Positions 52,571 through 61,999 are shown, counted from the stretch's first letter. The stretch: DNA of 64,000 nucleotides from Priestia abyssalis (GCF_002019595.1 NZ_KV917369.1:1946417-2010416); one strand, 5' to 3'. The notes: a model not told the origin generated them from the sequence alone. Program-made: numbers and translations.

Positions 52571-54277
52571 ATGAAAGTTGCAGATTTTTTTTGTGGAGCC
52601 GGGGGATTCAGTGAAGGCTTTCGCTTAGCTGGATTTGATGTGGTTTTTGGTGTTGATAAATGGAAACCGGCTGTAATTACGCATGAAAAAAACCATCCAG
52701 ATGGGGAAGTATACTACGGGGATGTTGAAGAATTATCAAATTTATCTGATGAGGAATTCCATTCTATAATTCCGGATACCGAGATTATTATCGGTTCCCC
52801 TCCTTGTGTTGCTTTTTCGAACTCCAACAGATCGGGTAAAGGAGATAAATCACTGGGAATTAGGCTTATGGAATCCTATTTAAGGATTGTCGCCAGAAAA
52901 AAATTTAAAGAAAACTCGATTCTGAAGTATTGGATACTAGAGAATGTACCGAATCTACAAAATTATATAAAAGACGAATATACAGCAGAAGAGTTAGGGT
53001 TAAAAGGCGATTTCACATTGAAAGTAAGAAATGAAAATTCAAAAGAGTATAATTCAAAATATTATGGGGTAGCCCAGAACAGAAAAAGATTCTTTTGTGG
53101 GGAGTTTCCGACGCCTCAGGAAATTATTTCTTCTGATGAAAAAGTAATACCCTTAAAATTCATTCTGGAATCTTTGGGCCATCCTAAAGAAGAAAAAGAG
53201 GGAAATCGGACAATTACTGATCCTAACTATCAAGATTTAGAAATGTCTTTATTTTCTATTACTGATCATCATTATATTAAGGAAATTGCACAGTTTGAAT
53301 GGGAAAAGGCAGAAAGAGCCAAAACTGATAAAGGATATATGGGGAAAATGTCGTTTCCGGAAGATTTGAACAAGCCCTCGAGAACAATAATGGCAACTTT
53401 ATCAAGTAGTGCAAGAGAATCGCTGATATACCAGTATAAAAATCATAACAATAGGTTTCGTTCACCAACAATACGTGAAGTAGCTTCCATAATGAGCTTT
53501 CCTTTGGATTATAGATTTTATGGCGATTCTATGCCCGTAAAATATAAGCTTGTTGGTAATGCGGTCCCACCAAAATTATCGTTTGCTTTTGCGAGAGCGA
53601 TTGCTGAAAAAGAAGGTTTTCCTATACCAGAGGGGTATCCGAAGTTAACATTAAGGTTTGAAGAAGACAAAGAGTTTAAAGAGTTAAATTTCAGTAAATT
53701 GCCAATGAACATAGAGAAAAGAAAGAAAATGGATAAAGCTAGGTACAAGTATCATATACCTTATCTAAAAGTAAATACTTTTAGAGTAGAGTTGACTAAT
53801 CATCATTCTGACTTTAAGAAAGGTGAATTTGTATGGGATGTAGAAATACACAAGAGTCAGGGAGTGCAAAATAAAAAGGTATTTCAGCCAAAAAATGTTG
53901 ATGCTTTTCCGCTGGGAAGTGTTTGGGAAGAGAAAGTAGGTATGTTTCTAAAGACGATTGAACGTCAGCTAGTCCCTTCGTTAGAACTTCAGAAGATATA
54001 TTGCATGACACAAAAAGAGAGAGATGCACAAGGATTAATGGGACCTGATGAAATTTTAATGAGGGTCAGGAATTTTATTGATAGTATTCTAAGAGAAGAT
54101 AACAATTTAAACGAGCAAAATATTAAGATAGAAGAAGAACCTAACGAACTGCCATTCTCAATAGCTTTAGGGTACTATGTCTTGACAAAAATTATGAACA
54201 AAGTGTTATCCATGGAAAATATAGAAAATTTAAGTGATGAAGGCATATTAACTGAAGGTTTGTTTATTTATCGGTAA
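52571..54277 (+). CDS. C5-cytosine DNA methyltransferase with C-terminal extension
   Basis: A 568-aa protein. Motif I is VADFFCGAGGFSEGFRLAGF. Motif IV is IIIGSPPCVAFSNSNRSGKG with catalytic Cys79. Motif VI WILENVPNL, motif VIII AQNRKRFFCGEF, and motifs IX-X RSPTIREVASIMSFPLDYR and YKLVGNAVPPKLSFAFA complete a full catalytic domain by about residue 350. About 200 further residues (polar, partly helical) are unassigned. The BglII/BstYI-like nuclease gene 18 nt downstream suggests a type II restriction-modification pair. It could also act for the drm genes (DISARM class 2 has a C5 methyltransferase), but it lies 11 kb from them. AAGGTGAAG precedes ATG 52,571. Confidence 0.92.
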   Translation: MKVADFFCGAGGFSEGFRLAGFDVVFGVDKWKPAVITHEKNHPDGEVYYGDVEELSNLSDEEFHSIIPDTEIIIGSPPCVAFSNSNRSGKGDKSLGIRLMESYLRIVARKKFKENSILKYWILENVPNLQNYIKDEYTAEELGLKGDFTLKVRNENSKEYNSKYYGVAQNRKRFFCGEFPTPQEIISSDEKVIPLKFILESLGHPKEEKEGNRTITDPNYQDLEMSLFSITDHHYIKEIAQFEWEKAERAKTDKGYMGKMSFPEDLNKPSRTIMATLSSSARESLIYQYKNHNNRFRSPTIREVASIMSFPLDYRFYGDSMPVKYKLVGNAVPPKLSFAFARAIAEKEGFPIPEGYPKLTLRFEEDKEFKELNFSKLPMNIEKRKKMDKARYKYHIPYLKVNTFRVELTNHHSDFKKGEFVWDVEIHKSQGVQNKKVFQPKNVDAFPLGSVWEEKVGMFLKTIERQLVPSLELQKIYCMTQKERDAQGLMGPDEILMRVRNFIDSILREDNNLNEQNIKIEEEPNELPFSIALGYYVLTKIMNKVLSMENIENLSDEGILTEGLFIYR

Positions 54278-54295
54278 TTATTTAGAGGAGGACTT

Positions 54296-54949
54296 ATGAA
54301 TCTTAAATTTTATTCTCATAAGTTTGCAGAGCAAATACTTAACCATAATGACTTTATCGAAACTTTTAACGAAATATGCTGGGTTTGTAAGAATACACCA
54401 ATCCCTGTCTTTAAGAATAAGTCGAAAATGCAAAAAAGGTTAGATGTGGTCCAACAAATAATGGATTCATATTTAACTTTACAATTCAAAACTTTAGGTT
54501 GGAATGTAAATAAGCCTATTTCTAGCGATGGTGACTCTATAAAATTTGACTATTTAAAAGAGATTCACAAAAGTGAACATACTTATCGATTACAAATTGA
54601 AGTTGAATTCGGTAACGTAGCCAGCACTTACCGAAACTATTTTAAACTACAAATGTCTAATTTAAATCAATTATGTGATATAGGAATTATAATAACCCCG
54701 ACTGAAACACTTTCAAGACGAATTGACAGTGGGGTAGCATCTTTCGAAAAAACAATAAAGGAAATACAATCTGGAAAATTGTTATTCAACTTCCCGATAT
54801 TGGTTATTGGTTTAGACGATCAGCACAGCGATGAATGGGATGTAAAAGCAGTTGAACCTGATTTGAAAGTACTTCAAAATAAAAATAAAACTAGTATTAA
54901 ACATGAACTTTTAGTGCTAGACTATATCAACTCCTTAAAAAGGTTATAA
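54296..54949 (+). CDS. BglII/BstYI-family type II restriction endonuclease
   Basis: A 217-aa protein. IEVEFGNVASTYRNYFKLQM (about 102-121) is the hallmark of the BglII/BstYI group, with the catalytic Glu and the Asn-Ala-Ser stretch on the DNA-facing side. DSIKFDYLKE upstream supplies the Asp of the active site. CDIGIIITPTETLSRRIDSG and the repeated basic surface are also typical. It sits 18 nt behind the C5 methyltransferase with GAGGAGGAC as ribosome binding site. Known members cut AGATCT or RGATCY; the site here cannot be read from the sequence. Confidence 0.85.
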   Translation: MNLKFYSHKFAEQILNHNDFIETFNEICWVCKNTPIPVFKNKSKMQKRLDVVQQIMDSYLTLQFKTLGWNVNKPISSDGDSIKFDYLKEIHKSEHTYRLQIEVEFGNVASTYRNYFKLQMSNLNQLCDIGIIITPTETLSRRIDSGVASFEKTIKEIQSGKLLFNFPILVIGLDDQHSDEWDVKAVEPDLKVLQNKNKTSIKHELLVLDYINSLKRL

Positions 54950-54991
54950 GGGTATAAGGATTCTTTGTTACGAATGGTTAATCAGTACCTT

Positions 54992-55017
54992 GGGCAGGAT
55001 AAATTCTTGCCTTTTTT
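54992..55017 (+). terminator. Intrinsic terminator of the R-M pair
   Basis: GGGCAGGA and TTCTTGCC pair (one G-T) and are followed by TTTTTT. The stretch 55,018-55,348 holds no gene that I can support. Confidence 0.75.
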
Positions 55018-55348
55018 GTATGTCCTCCCATTTTTCCATTTTTGAAATTGGAAACGGCTCACGATTATGTAATAGGAGTGACTCAAAATGTAATTATTGT
55101 CAAATACAAAGATTTTCATTGCTGAAAGTATTGACTCAAGTATTAGCAAGGTTCACTTCTATTTCATTGACTTATATTTGTTTCAATAAAAGATGATAGT
55201 GACCAGGGCTAAAATAATTCTCCCTTATTTGATATAATTTGCTTATTCTATATTATTTTTGACACTTAGTAGAGTTAATTTAATTCTTTATTGTGGAGTA
55301 ATTCCGTGTCCTCCCCACTTTGCTCACTACCAAAAGAAAACATCCTAA

Positions 55349-55819
55349 TATCTTGGAAAAGCAGATGAATCCTATTATTTAAAGATGGATAAACTCAATA
55401 AAAAAGGACGTACGGAACTGGAAGAGATGCAATCCTTGAAGGGACCGAAAAAGGAAGAAAGAACGTCAAAATTAACAGGGCATAAATATTTTTACACCGA
55501 GGGGGGCATGGCTTTCTCCGATGACCCTGATAAACCAGGCCGCACCATGTTGACAAGTGAAGGAACGCGGAATCGGAGTTCACATGTGGTGAAGGATCCA
55601 ATCACAGGTAGGTTGAGGTATTTGACACCTGTGGAATGTGAATTGTTAAATGGCTTTCCTATGGATTGGACAAATACAGGGATGCCGGAGAGAAACAGGT
55701 ATTTCTGCATGGGAAATGCTTTGGTCGTCGGATTGATTGAAGAGATAGGAAAAAGAATTCTTGAAATCGAAGAGCAAGAAAGAAAAGTGAAGAATTTCAT
55801 ACAACTTACTTTCTTCTGA
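55349..55819 (+). pseudogene. C-terminal stub of a second C5-cytosine methyltransferase (Dcm-like)
   Basis: The open frame from 55,349 (first ATG 55,385, no ribosome binding site) gives a target-recognition-like part, GHKYFYTEGGMAFSDDPDKP and GRTMLTSEGTRNRSSHVV, then motif IX RYLTPVECELLNGFPMDWT and motif X RYFCMGNALVVGLIEEIGKRI. Motifs I-VIII, including the PPC catalytic loop, are missing, so it is inactive. Dcm enzymes of this type often go with Vsr. The intact Vsr gene 12 kb upstream may be its former partner. Confidence 0.82.
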
Positions 55820-55864
55820 AATAAAACAGGGATAGGCTGATTTCCAGTCTATCCCTGTTTTATT
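55820..55864 (+). terminator. Strong intrinsic terminator
   Basis: AATAAAACAGGGATAG and CTATCCCTGTTTTATT are perfect 16-bp arms with a 13-nt loop, right after the methyltransferase stub. Confidence 0.9.
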
Positions 55865-56000
55865 GAAAAGGATAAACTGTATATGTTTATATTAAAAGGT
55901 GAGGTTTAGTCAACTGATTCATAAAAATTTAAGTCACACAATTCAACACTGGAAGTTGGCTTGTCTAATAGATAATTCAAGTGGGAAACGGGGATTCATA

Positions 56001-57524
56001 ATGGAACAAAATCGTAAACTGGCTTTAATCATTTCGTATTATCTTTCCAAGTTCGATCAAAAGGCTGTCGAAAACCTAGGTTATAAAAATTTTACGGATG
56101 CTTTTAAGAACATTGGTGAAATTTTAGATTTGAAACCAAACACAATCAAAAATATGAGAGAGCAATTCGATCCTTTACATCCGAATAAGAGAGTTGGGTG
56201 GTATCAAAGAGACCTATCTCCCAGTCGTTTAGAAGTAGTGAAAAAATATGAAAATTTTAGTGAACAGGATTTAAGGAATGTCGTCAAAGACATATTAGAA
56301 AGATATAAAAAAGAAACGGAATTGGCAGATAAGACCTTGCAAACATATATTGATGAAATTGGAGACGACAAATCCGATTATGAGCAACATGCTGTGGAGG
56401 TAGATGGCATCTCTGAAAGAGTTGATGCTCATTTAACAGATAAAGAAATCATCAACCACATCTCCTCCTACATCCAAAGCAAAGGCTTCTACTACAATAA
56501 ACAAGACATCATTAACCTCTTCCTATCCTTAAAAACAAAACCATTCGTCATTCTGTCCGGCATCTCGGGAACAGGGAAAACGAAGATTGTCCAATGGTTT
56601 GCGGAGAGCTTAGGAGCAACCGAAAAGAACGGCCAGTTCGTGCTGATTCCTGTTCGTCCGGATTGGAGTGACAGCTCTGATTTATTGGGATACGTCGATA
56701 TTCAAGGAAAGTTTCAGGAGCGGCCGCTGATTAAAGTTCTTGAAGAAGCTGAGGATCATCCGGACAAGCCTTATTTTGTCGTGCTGGATGAGATGAATTT
56801 GGCGCGTGTGGAGTATTATTTCAGTGATTTCCTGAGTGTCATTGAAAGCCGGAAGTGGGAGGCTGGGGAGATTGTGACATCTGCTGTGCTGCCGCAGTCC
56901 GTTGTCGGGAAGCGGGTGACCATTTCAGCGAACGTGTATGTCATTGGAACGGTCAATATGGATGAAACGACCCATCCGTTAAGTAAGAAGGTATTGGATC
57001 GGGCGAATACGATTGAATTCAATGAAGTGAAGCTGGATTCATTTGAATTTTTAATAGATTTGGAAGAGGTGGAGGCTAAGCGTGTTTCAAATAAATCCCT
57101 GACAGCGGAGTTTCTTCATTTGAAGGATTGCTTTAATAGTCATGAAGACCTTGTGAAGAGAGTGACTAATGTTCTAATTGAGATTAATGGAATACTTGAA
57201 CCAATTGGTGGACAAGTGGGGTATCGTGTACGGGACGAGATTTGTTTTTACATGGCATATAACGAACAAGCCCATCTCCTGTCTTTTGAAGAAGCGCTGG
57301 ATTATCAAATTTATCAAAAGATTTTACCGCGTATTGCCGGCAGCGACGGGCGAACGGAAGAGGCGCTAAAGAAGCTGTATCTGTTGTGCAAGAATCAAGA
57401 GTTCGACGGGGCTGATTGGAATCATGAAGACATGAGCTACGCTAAATACCCTCGCTGTACAAAGAAACTGTCTCAAATGTTAAGGAGGTTCGAATATGAT
57501 GGGTTCACTTCCTTCTGGCTCTAA
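56001..57524 (+). CDS. McrB-like AAA+ GTPase of a modification-dependent restriction system
   Basis: A 507-aa protein from ATG 56,001. Residues 1-130 are a helical DNA-binding-like domain (LALIISYYLSKFDQKAVENL, LKPNTIKNMREQFDPLHPNK). The McrB-type AAA+ core has P-loop LSGISGTGKTKIVQWFAESLG (about 186), Walker B YFVVLDEMNLARVEYYFSDF (about 256) and the McrB signature GTVNMDETTHPLSKKVLDRA (about 317). McrB relatives hydrolyse GTP and drive the McrC nuclease. The next gene overlaps by 29 nt. An upstream extension to 55,899 has no ribosome binding site. Confidence 0.85.
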   Translation: MEQNRKLALIISYYLSKFDQKAVENLGYKNFTDAFKNIGEILDLKPNTIKNMREQFDPLHPNKRVGWYQRDLSPSRLEVVKKYENFSEQDLRNVVKDILERYKKETELADKTLQTYIDEIGDDKSDYEQHAVEVDGISERVDAHLTDKEIINHISSYIQSKGFYYNKQDIINLFLSLKTKPFVILSGISGTGKTKIVQWFAESLGATEKNGQFVLIPVRPDWSDSSDLLGYVDIQGKFQERPLIKVLEEAEDHPDKPYFVVLDEMNLARVEYYFSDFLSVIESRKWEAGEIVTSAVLPQSVVGKRVTISANVYVIGTVNMDETTHPLSKKVLDRANTIEFNEVKLDSFEFLIDLEEVEAKRVSNKSLTAEFLHLKDCFNSHEDLVKRVTNVLIEINGILEPIGGQVGYRVRDEICFYMAYNEQAHLLSFEEALDYQIYQKILPRIAGSDGRTEEALKKLYLLCKNQEFDGADWNHEDMSYAKYPRCTKKLSQMLRRFEYDGFTSFWL

Positions 57525-59979
57525 TGATGAAGTCGAGCTTGTGAAAATTGAGACAGATGATTTTTCGTTAACGATCAAAGGAAAACCGTATCACGAAAAA
57601 TACGAGAGCTTAAGAGAGTATCAGACGATGTCCTCTGATGAGAGGATGCATTTTCATGTGTCGGGGGCAGTGGAGTCTGTTTTGGTGTATGACGTTCGGG
57701 AAAAAGGGCTTGTAAACTGGTCGGAGCACCCTCCGATCTTTTTTGAAAACAGAAGCTATCAGCTGGTGGTCGTTCCAAAGACTGATCGAGAGCTTCATTT
57801 TTACCATGAGCATCCGCTCCTTCGCCAGGCCATTAGCCCCACGAAGATGGGACCATTGAAGATACTGATGGGAAGTCTTTCGTTTCCAAATGAAGTCGGT
57901 CATACATCCTTTGAGGTCCGCGATGAAAAAACGTCGTTATTGACGGTTACGTTTGAAATTTTTCCATCCAAGCTTGATTACAAAGAGGATTATCGTGCTC
58001 TATTAGAAGAAGTGAATGATGAAATTTACAATTTAGCGTTTCACATGTTGAAGCGAACGTATTTAGGGGCTTCAACCATCAATGCATCCAATCCGTCGAA
58101 AAGTGAGTTTTACCGTATTTTACATGATTCATTTGATCGGTTTTTAAAAGCGATCGCCCATATTAAAAGGCAGCCGCATCATGCGCTTGTGACCGAGCAT
58201 CAGCTTGTGCGGGGAGAGAAGATTCGCCGGCTTGATTCTGTCGGGAAGAACTATTTGCGAAAGCGGCCGCATTTGTTTCAAGAGGCAGGAGCCACTATCG
58301 TTCCTTCTAAGGGAATTACCGCTCGTAAAGAAGTGTCTTATGATACATTAGAGAATCGTTTCGTCAAATGGATGATCACAAGGGTCATACATAAAATAGA
58401 GGATTTACAGAAGGCTTTGGAGTCTAGAGCGGGATCCCATCAACTGACGATGGATGAAGAGCTGGTCGAAAAAGTGAAGAAAATGAAATCCCGTTTGAAA
58501 GGTGAATGGAATGATCCTTTCTGGAACGGAATCGGAAAACTCGATCGCTCCGTTTTCTCCCTTGTGATTCAAATGGCAGCTGGCTATCGTGATGCGTATC
58601 AAGTCTTTTTAATGTTGTCACGAGGGCTGACGTTACGCGGGCAAATCTTCAAGATGTCGGTGAAAGATGTGGCGAGGTTATATGAGTATTGGACCTATTT
58701 AAAGCTCGGGCAGCTTTTGGCTAAAAAGTATTCCATGGTTGAGCAAGACATCATTAAGGTGCGAAGGGATGGATTATATGTCACGCTGGATGAGCGTGCG
58801 TCGGCCAAAAGAACGTTTATCCATCCGCAAACAGGGGAAATAATCGAGCTTTATTTTCAGAAGAAAAGCGGCAAGTTGCCGACGGTTTCGCAAAGACCTG
58901 ATACAATGCTGGCGATTGAAAAGAAAGGGAAGGAGTACCGCTATCAATATATTTTTGATGCGAAATACCGCATTGATTTTGCGAAGTCTGGTTCTTATTA
59001 TGAAAAGCAATACAAAACTCCCGGACCGATGGAAGAAGATATTAATACAATGCATCGTTACCGTGATGCGTTAGTAGTCGAGCAAGATGGTCCGTTTGAA
59101 CGAAGTGCTTACGGAGCGTATGTGTTATTTCCTTGGAATCAAGAAGAGGAATATGAGCATCATCCTTTTTATAAAAGCATTGAAAAAGTAAATATTGGTG
59201 GTTTTCCGTTTTTACCGAATGCGACGAGACTTGTCGAGCAATTTCTTGATCACCTCATTGAAAAAAGTCCAGAGGAAATCGTAAAAGAAGGCATTCTTCC
59301 AAGGGGAACACGGGAGGAATGGCAATCTTCTTTAGAGGAAAAAGTGTTAGTGGGTGTTGTGAAAAATCAGCAACATTATGATGCACATATGAAGGATGGC
59401 TTTTACCATATCCCCGTTTCCCAGCTAAAACCTGGCTGGCAGGAAGCGAAATATGTGGCTTTATATGCCCCGAAGAAATGGTATGGGGAAAATGGCGGGA
59501 TTCAATATGCAGCGAGAATTAAGAATGTCCAAATTAAAAAGCGCAATCAAATTCACGAGTTACCTAGTTCGAGAACAAATGATTATGCATATTTTGAACT
59601 GGAACCGTGGAAAAAGCTTGATCATCTTATTCGCCCAGTAGGATACGGTATTCAAGTGTACACGATGACAACCATGTCTTTATTAAAAGATGTTCAAGAA
59701 CTTCCCGAGTTGTTTATGAAATCCAAAGAAGAACGAATTCTTTGGCGAACGCTGCGCCGTTTCACGCAACGGGTTAAGATTGAACTGGATCATTCGTATT
59801 TGGATCAGGCCTCTGCGATTAAAAGTTACGAAATTCAAAATGTACGTATAACGATTGACTATGAGCGCGGGGTTGTCATCATGGGCAAAGAAGGCAGGCT
59901 AAAAGAAATATCACTATCTGCAATGGTAAAAAATACATCCGCTTTTTTCAAAGAAGTGTTGGAGCAGCTTGAAGCGTAA
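57496..59979 (+). CDS. McrC-like DUF2357 protein with PD-(D/E)XK nuclease domain
   Basis: An 827-aa protein, AAGGAGG 7 nt before ATG 57,496. The first 450 residues match DUF2357-type partners of McrB (EHPLLRQAISPTKMGPLKIL, then RLDSVGKNYLRKRPHLFQEA and VSYDTLENRFVKWMITRVIHK). The nuclease part has RPDTMLAIEKKGKEYRYQYI then FDAKYRIDFA (about 485), the D...(E/D)xK core. The last 200 residues (KYVALYAPKKWYG) form an added EVE-like or PUA-like domain candidate. It is larger than classical McrC. Overlap with the GTPase gene means coupled translation. Confidence 0.82.
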   Translation: MMGSLPSGSNDEVELVKIETDDFSLTIKGKPYHEKYESLREYQTMSSDERMHFHVSGAVESVLVYDVREKGLVNWSEHPPIFFENRSYQLVVVPKTDRELHFYHEHPLLRQAISPTKMGPLKILMGSLSFPNEVGHTSFEVRDEKTSLLTVTFEIFPSKLDYKEDYRALLEEVNDEIYNLAFHMLKRTYLGASTINASNPSKSEFYRILHDSFDRFLKAIAHIKRQPHHALVTEHQLVRGEKIRRLDSVGKNYLRKRPHLFQEAGATIVPSKGITARKEVSYDTLENRFVKWMITRVIHKIEDLQKALESRAGSHQLTMDEELVEKVKKMKSRLKGEWNDPFWNGIGKLDRSVFSLVIQMAAGYRDAYQVFLMLSRGLTLRGQIFKMSVKDVARLYEYWTYLKLGQLLAKKYSMVEQDIIKVRRDGLYVTLDERASAKRTFIHPQTGEIIELYFQKKSGKLPTVSQRPDTMLAIEKKGKEYRYQYIFDAKYRIDFAKSGSYYEKQYKTPGPMEEDINTMHRYRDALVVEQDGPFERSAYGAYVLFPWNQEEEYEHHPFYKSIEKVNIGGFPFLPNATRLVEQFLDHLIEKSPEEIVKEGILPRGTREEWQSSLEEKVLVGVVKNQQHYDAHMKDGFYHIPVSQLKPGWQEAKYVALYAPKKWYGENGGIQYAARIKNVQIKKRNQIHELPSSRTNDYAYFELEPWKKLDHLIRPVGYGIQVYTMTTMSLLKDVQELPELFMKSKEERILWRTLRRFTQRVKIELDHSYLDQASAIKSYEIQNVRITIDYERGVVIMGKEGRLKEISLSAMVKNTSAFFKEVLEQLEA

Positions 59980-60011
59980 GTCAACTGGTGGTGAAAGGAG
60001 TCACGTTTATC

Positions 60012-60422
60012 ATGAAAAAAACGGTGAAAGTCGTCGGAGCGGTATCAATCAACAAGCAGAGCGAAATTTTATGTGCGCTGCGCTCCCCAAACATGTCCCA
60101 GCCAAATGTATGGGAATTTCCAGGCGGGAAGATCGAAGAGGGCGAGAGTCCGGAAGAGTCGCTTGTCCGGGAAATCAAGGAAGAGCTTGGCTGCACGGTT
60201 AAGGTATATGAGCTGATTGAAGATGTTGTCCATGAGTATCCGAATATCACTGTTCATCTACTTACATATAGGACTAAAATCGTGAACGGAACACCGACGG
60301 CAAAAGAACATGCGGAAATAAAATGGATGGCGCTTGAAGAACTGAGTTCTTTACAATGGGCACCTGCGGATATTCCGACGGTAAAGGCGTTGTTGTCAGG
60401 GAAGGTTAATATAGAATGTTGA
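60012..60422 (+). CDS. MutT-like Nudix hydrolase
   Basis: A 136-aa Nudix protein from ATG 60,012 (GAAAGGAG 11 nt upstream). WEFPGGKIEEGESPEESLVR continuing EIKEELGC (residues 34-61) is a complete Nudix box. The sequence is close to (8-oxo)dGTP/CTP pyrophosphohydrolases. It lies 32 nt after the McrC-like gene and looks co-transcribed with it. A Nudix enzyme attached to this kind of operon may clean the nucleotide pool or act in the defence response; neither is shown. Confidence 0.9.
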   Translation: MKKTVKVVGAVSINKQSEILCALRSPNMSQPNVWEFPGGKIEEGESPEESLVREIKEELGCTVKVYELIEDVVHEYPNITVHLLTYRTKIVNGTPTAKEHAEIKWMALEELSSLQWAPADIPTVKALLSGKVNIEC

Positions 60423-60439
60423 AAAATAATATGAAAAAT

Positions 60440-60480
60440 AAGTGCCTGTCATTTCCCAAATTGGGTAGTGACAGGCATTT
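60440..60480 (+). repeat. AAGTGCCTGTCAC palindrome, copy 3 (right edge of defence island)
   Basis: AAGTGCCTGTCATTTCCCAA and TTGGGTAGTGACAGGCA form an imperfect inverted repeat about 20 nt after the Nudix gene. Confidence 0.8.
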
Positions 60481-60654
60481 TCAGTAAAAAGGAAATTAAT
60501 TGAAAAAATGGTATAATTAGAAAAAATTGAATGGTTGTGAATTATTGCGGCAATGATGATACGGTAAAAAGCAGAGATTGAATGATTATGTGCGAGAATA
60601 AGAGAGAAGAAATAGACTGAAAGTGCCGTATTAAATCGTAAGGAGAATAAAAAA

Positions 60655-61995
60655 ATGAAACAAGAGTTATCAATACAAGAGCTGTGTCAAGATTTAGAGA
60701 AAGAAGAACTCATACAATTAGTCACACATTTATCTGACGAATATGCAGATATCGATATGGCGATTATGGAGTGGTATGCTTCTCAAAAAGGATTGAACAA
60801 ATCGTCAACTTTGCCTAATAAATTGCTTTGGGAATATTGGGAGCGGGCAGAAGAGATTATTAGCGATTTTAATGATTATGGCGGAGGGCCGGAGCATTTG
60901 GAATATGAGGCGGCCGAATATTTAGAGAAAATAAGAGAACTTTCACTGCAATCCACGCTGTCTCTTGAGGAAAAAAGGACGTTAATGAACCGGGCATTTA
61001 GTCAATATGCAATCGGAAATTCAGGGTTTGATGATGCTTTAATTGATTTTATTTATGAGCTGTGTGACTCTAATTCCGATTGGGAGCATGTCATCAAATT
61101 GCTGAAAACAGAACCGCGTTCTTGGAATGAAAAGCTGATTATGGGGATTTACAAAAATCAGTTGCACGATGATGAGGCGTATTTGGAGCGCCGGCTTCAG
61201 ACTTTGGAATACGGCATGGACTACTGGGATTTAGTCGGATATTATGTATCAAAGTGTGAGGTGAGTAAGGCGGTGGAGGTCGCCCAATCAGGTATGGAAA
61301 AAGGGAAAGGAAGGATCACAGAGCTGGTTCTTTTTCTATTCGATTATTATGAAAAGCAAAAGGATGATAGGCAAATTGATGCTTTAATTGAACAGTCTTT
61401 CCAACGAAATGAAGAGATCACTCTGGTAGGTGAACGTGCTTTTGATTATTTCAAACAACAAGGTGACTATGAAAAAGCGAAAAATCAGCTGCTTCGGATG
61501 TTCCGTACGAGCTATTTTCGAAAAAAGCATTATGAATATTACAAAGTGCTGAAAAATTATTTGACTGCGGAAGACTGGGATGAAGTCAAAGGAGAATTAT
61601 TGCAGATTGCCAAAAAAGAGAATGTAACAGATTATATGACAATTTGTTATGAAGAAGAAAATTATGATGAAGTGCTGAACATCATTCTCCAGCAAGAGAG
61701 GCGACCATATGGCTATGGTTATATGCAGCCAAGTTGGGATCGCTTTGCTGATAAGCTTGCGGAAAGGTACCCAAGGCAAATTAGTGAATACTATTGGAAT
61801 AAAGGCTGCTCTTTCATCCCGGATGGCAACCGTAAAACATATAAAGAAGCCGCAAAATACTTACAAAAAGTAAGAAATATTTATCAAAATCTCTTAACAG
61901 AAAGTGATGTGTGGCAAAGTCGTTTAGCAGCATTAAAGATGCAGCATAAAAATAAACGAGCATTTCTGGACGAGATAAGGGTTGTTGAACATTAA
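60655..61995 (+). CDS. Helical-repeat (TPR-like) protein, unknown function
   Basis: A 446-aa, acidic, almost wholly helical protein. Residues 8-35 (LCQDLEKEELIQLVTHLSDE) form an N-terminal helical motif often found beside SWIM zinc-finger proteins. The remaining helix pairs (YLERRLQTLEYGMDYWDLVG, AFDYFKQQGDYEKAKNQLLR, YKEAAKYLQKVRNIYQNLL) look like degenerate TPR/HEAT repeats. No zinc ligands or catalytic motif are seen. AAGGAGAAT precedes ATG 60,655. It has its own -10 box TATAAT near 60,513 and is flanked on both sides by AAGTGCCTGTCAC palindromes. Confidence 0.75.
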   Translation: MKQELSIQELCQDLEKEELIQLVTHLSDEYADIDMAIMEWYASQKGLNKSSTLPNKLLWEYWERAEEIISDFNDYGGGPEHLEYEAAEYLEKIRELSLQSTLSLEEKRTLMNRAFSQYAIGNSGFDDALIDFIYELCDSNSDWEHVIKLLKTEPRSWNEKLIMGIYKNQLHDDEAYLERRLQTLEYGMDYWDLVGYYVSKCEVSKAVEVAQSGMEKGKGRITELVLFLFDYYEKQKDDRQIDALIEQSFQRNEEITLVGERAFDYFKQQGDYEKAKNQLLRMFRTSYFRKKHYEYYKVLKNYLTAEDWDEVKGELLQIAKKENVTDYMTICYEEENYDEVLNIILQQERRPYGYGYMQPSWDRFADKLAERYPRQISEYYWNKGCSFIPDGNRKTYKEAAKYLQKVRNIYQNLLTESDVWQSRLAALKMQHKNKRAFLDEIRVVEH

Positions 61996-61999
61996 TATT

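Noticed and set aside
52571..54277. Assigning the C5 methyltransferase as DrmMII of the drmAB operon
   Set aside because: It is 11 kb from drmB and only 18 nt from a BglII/BstYI-like nuclease gene, so an R-M pairing is the simpler reading. A shared role cannot be excluded.
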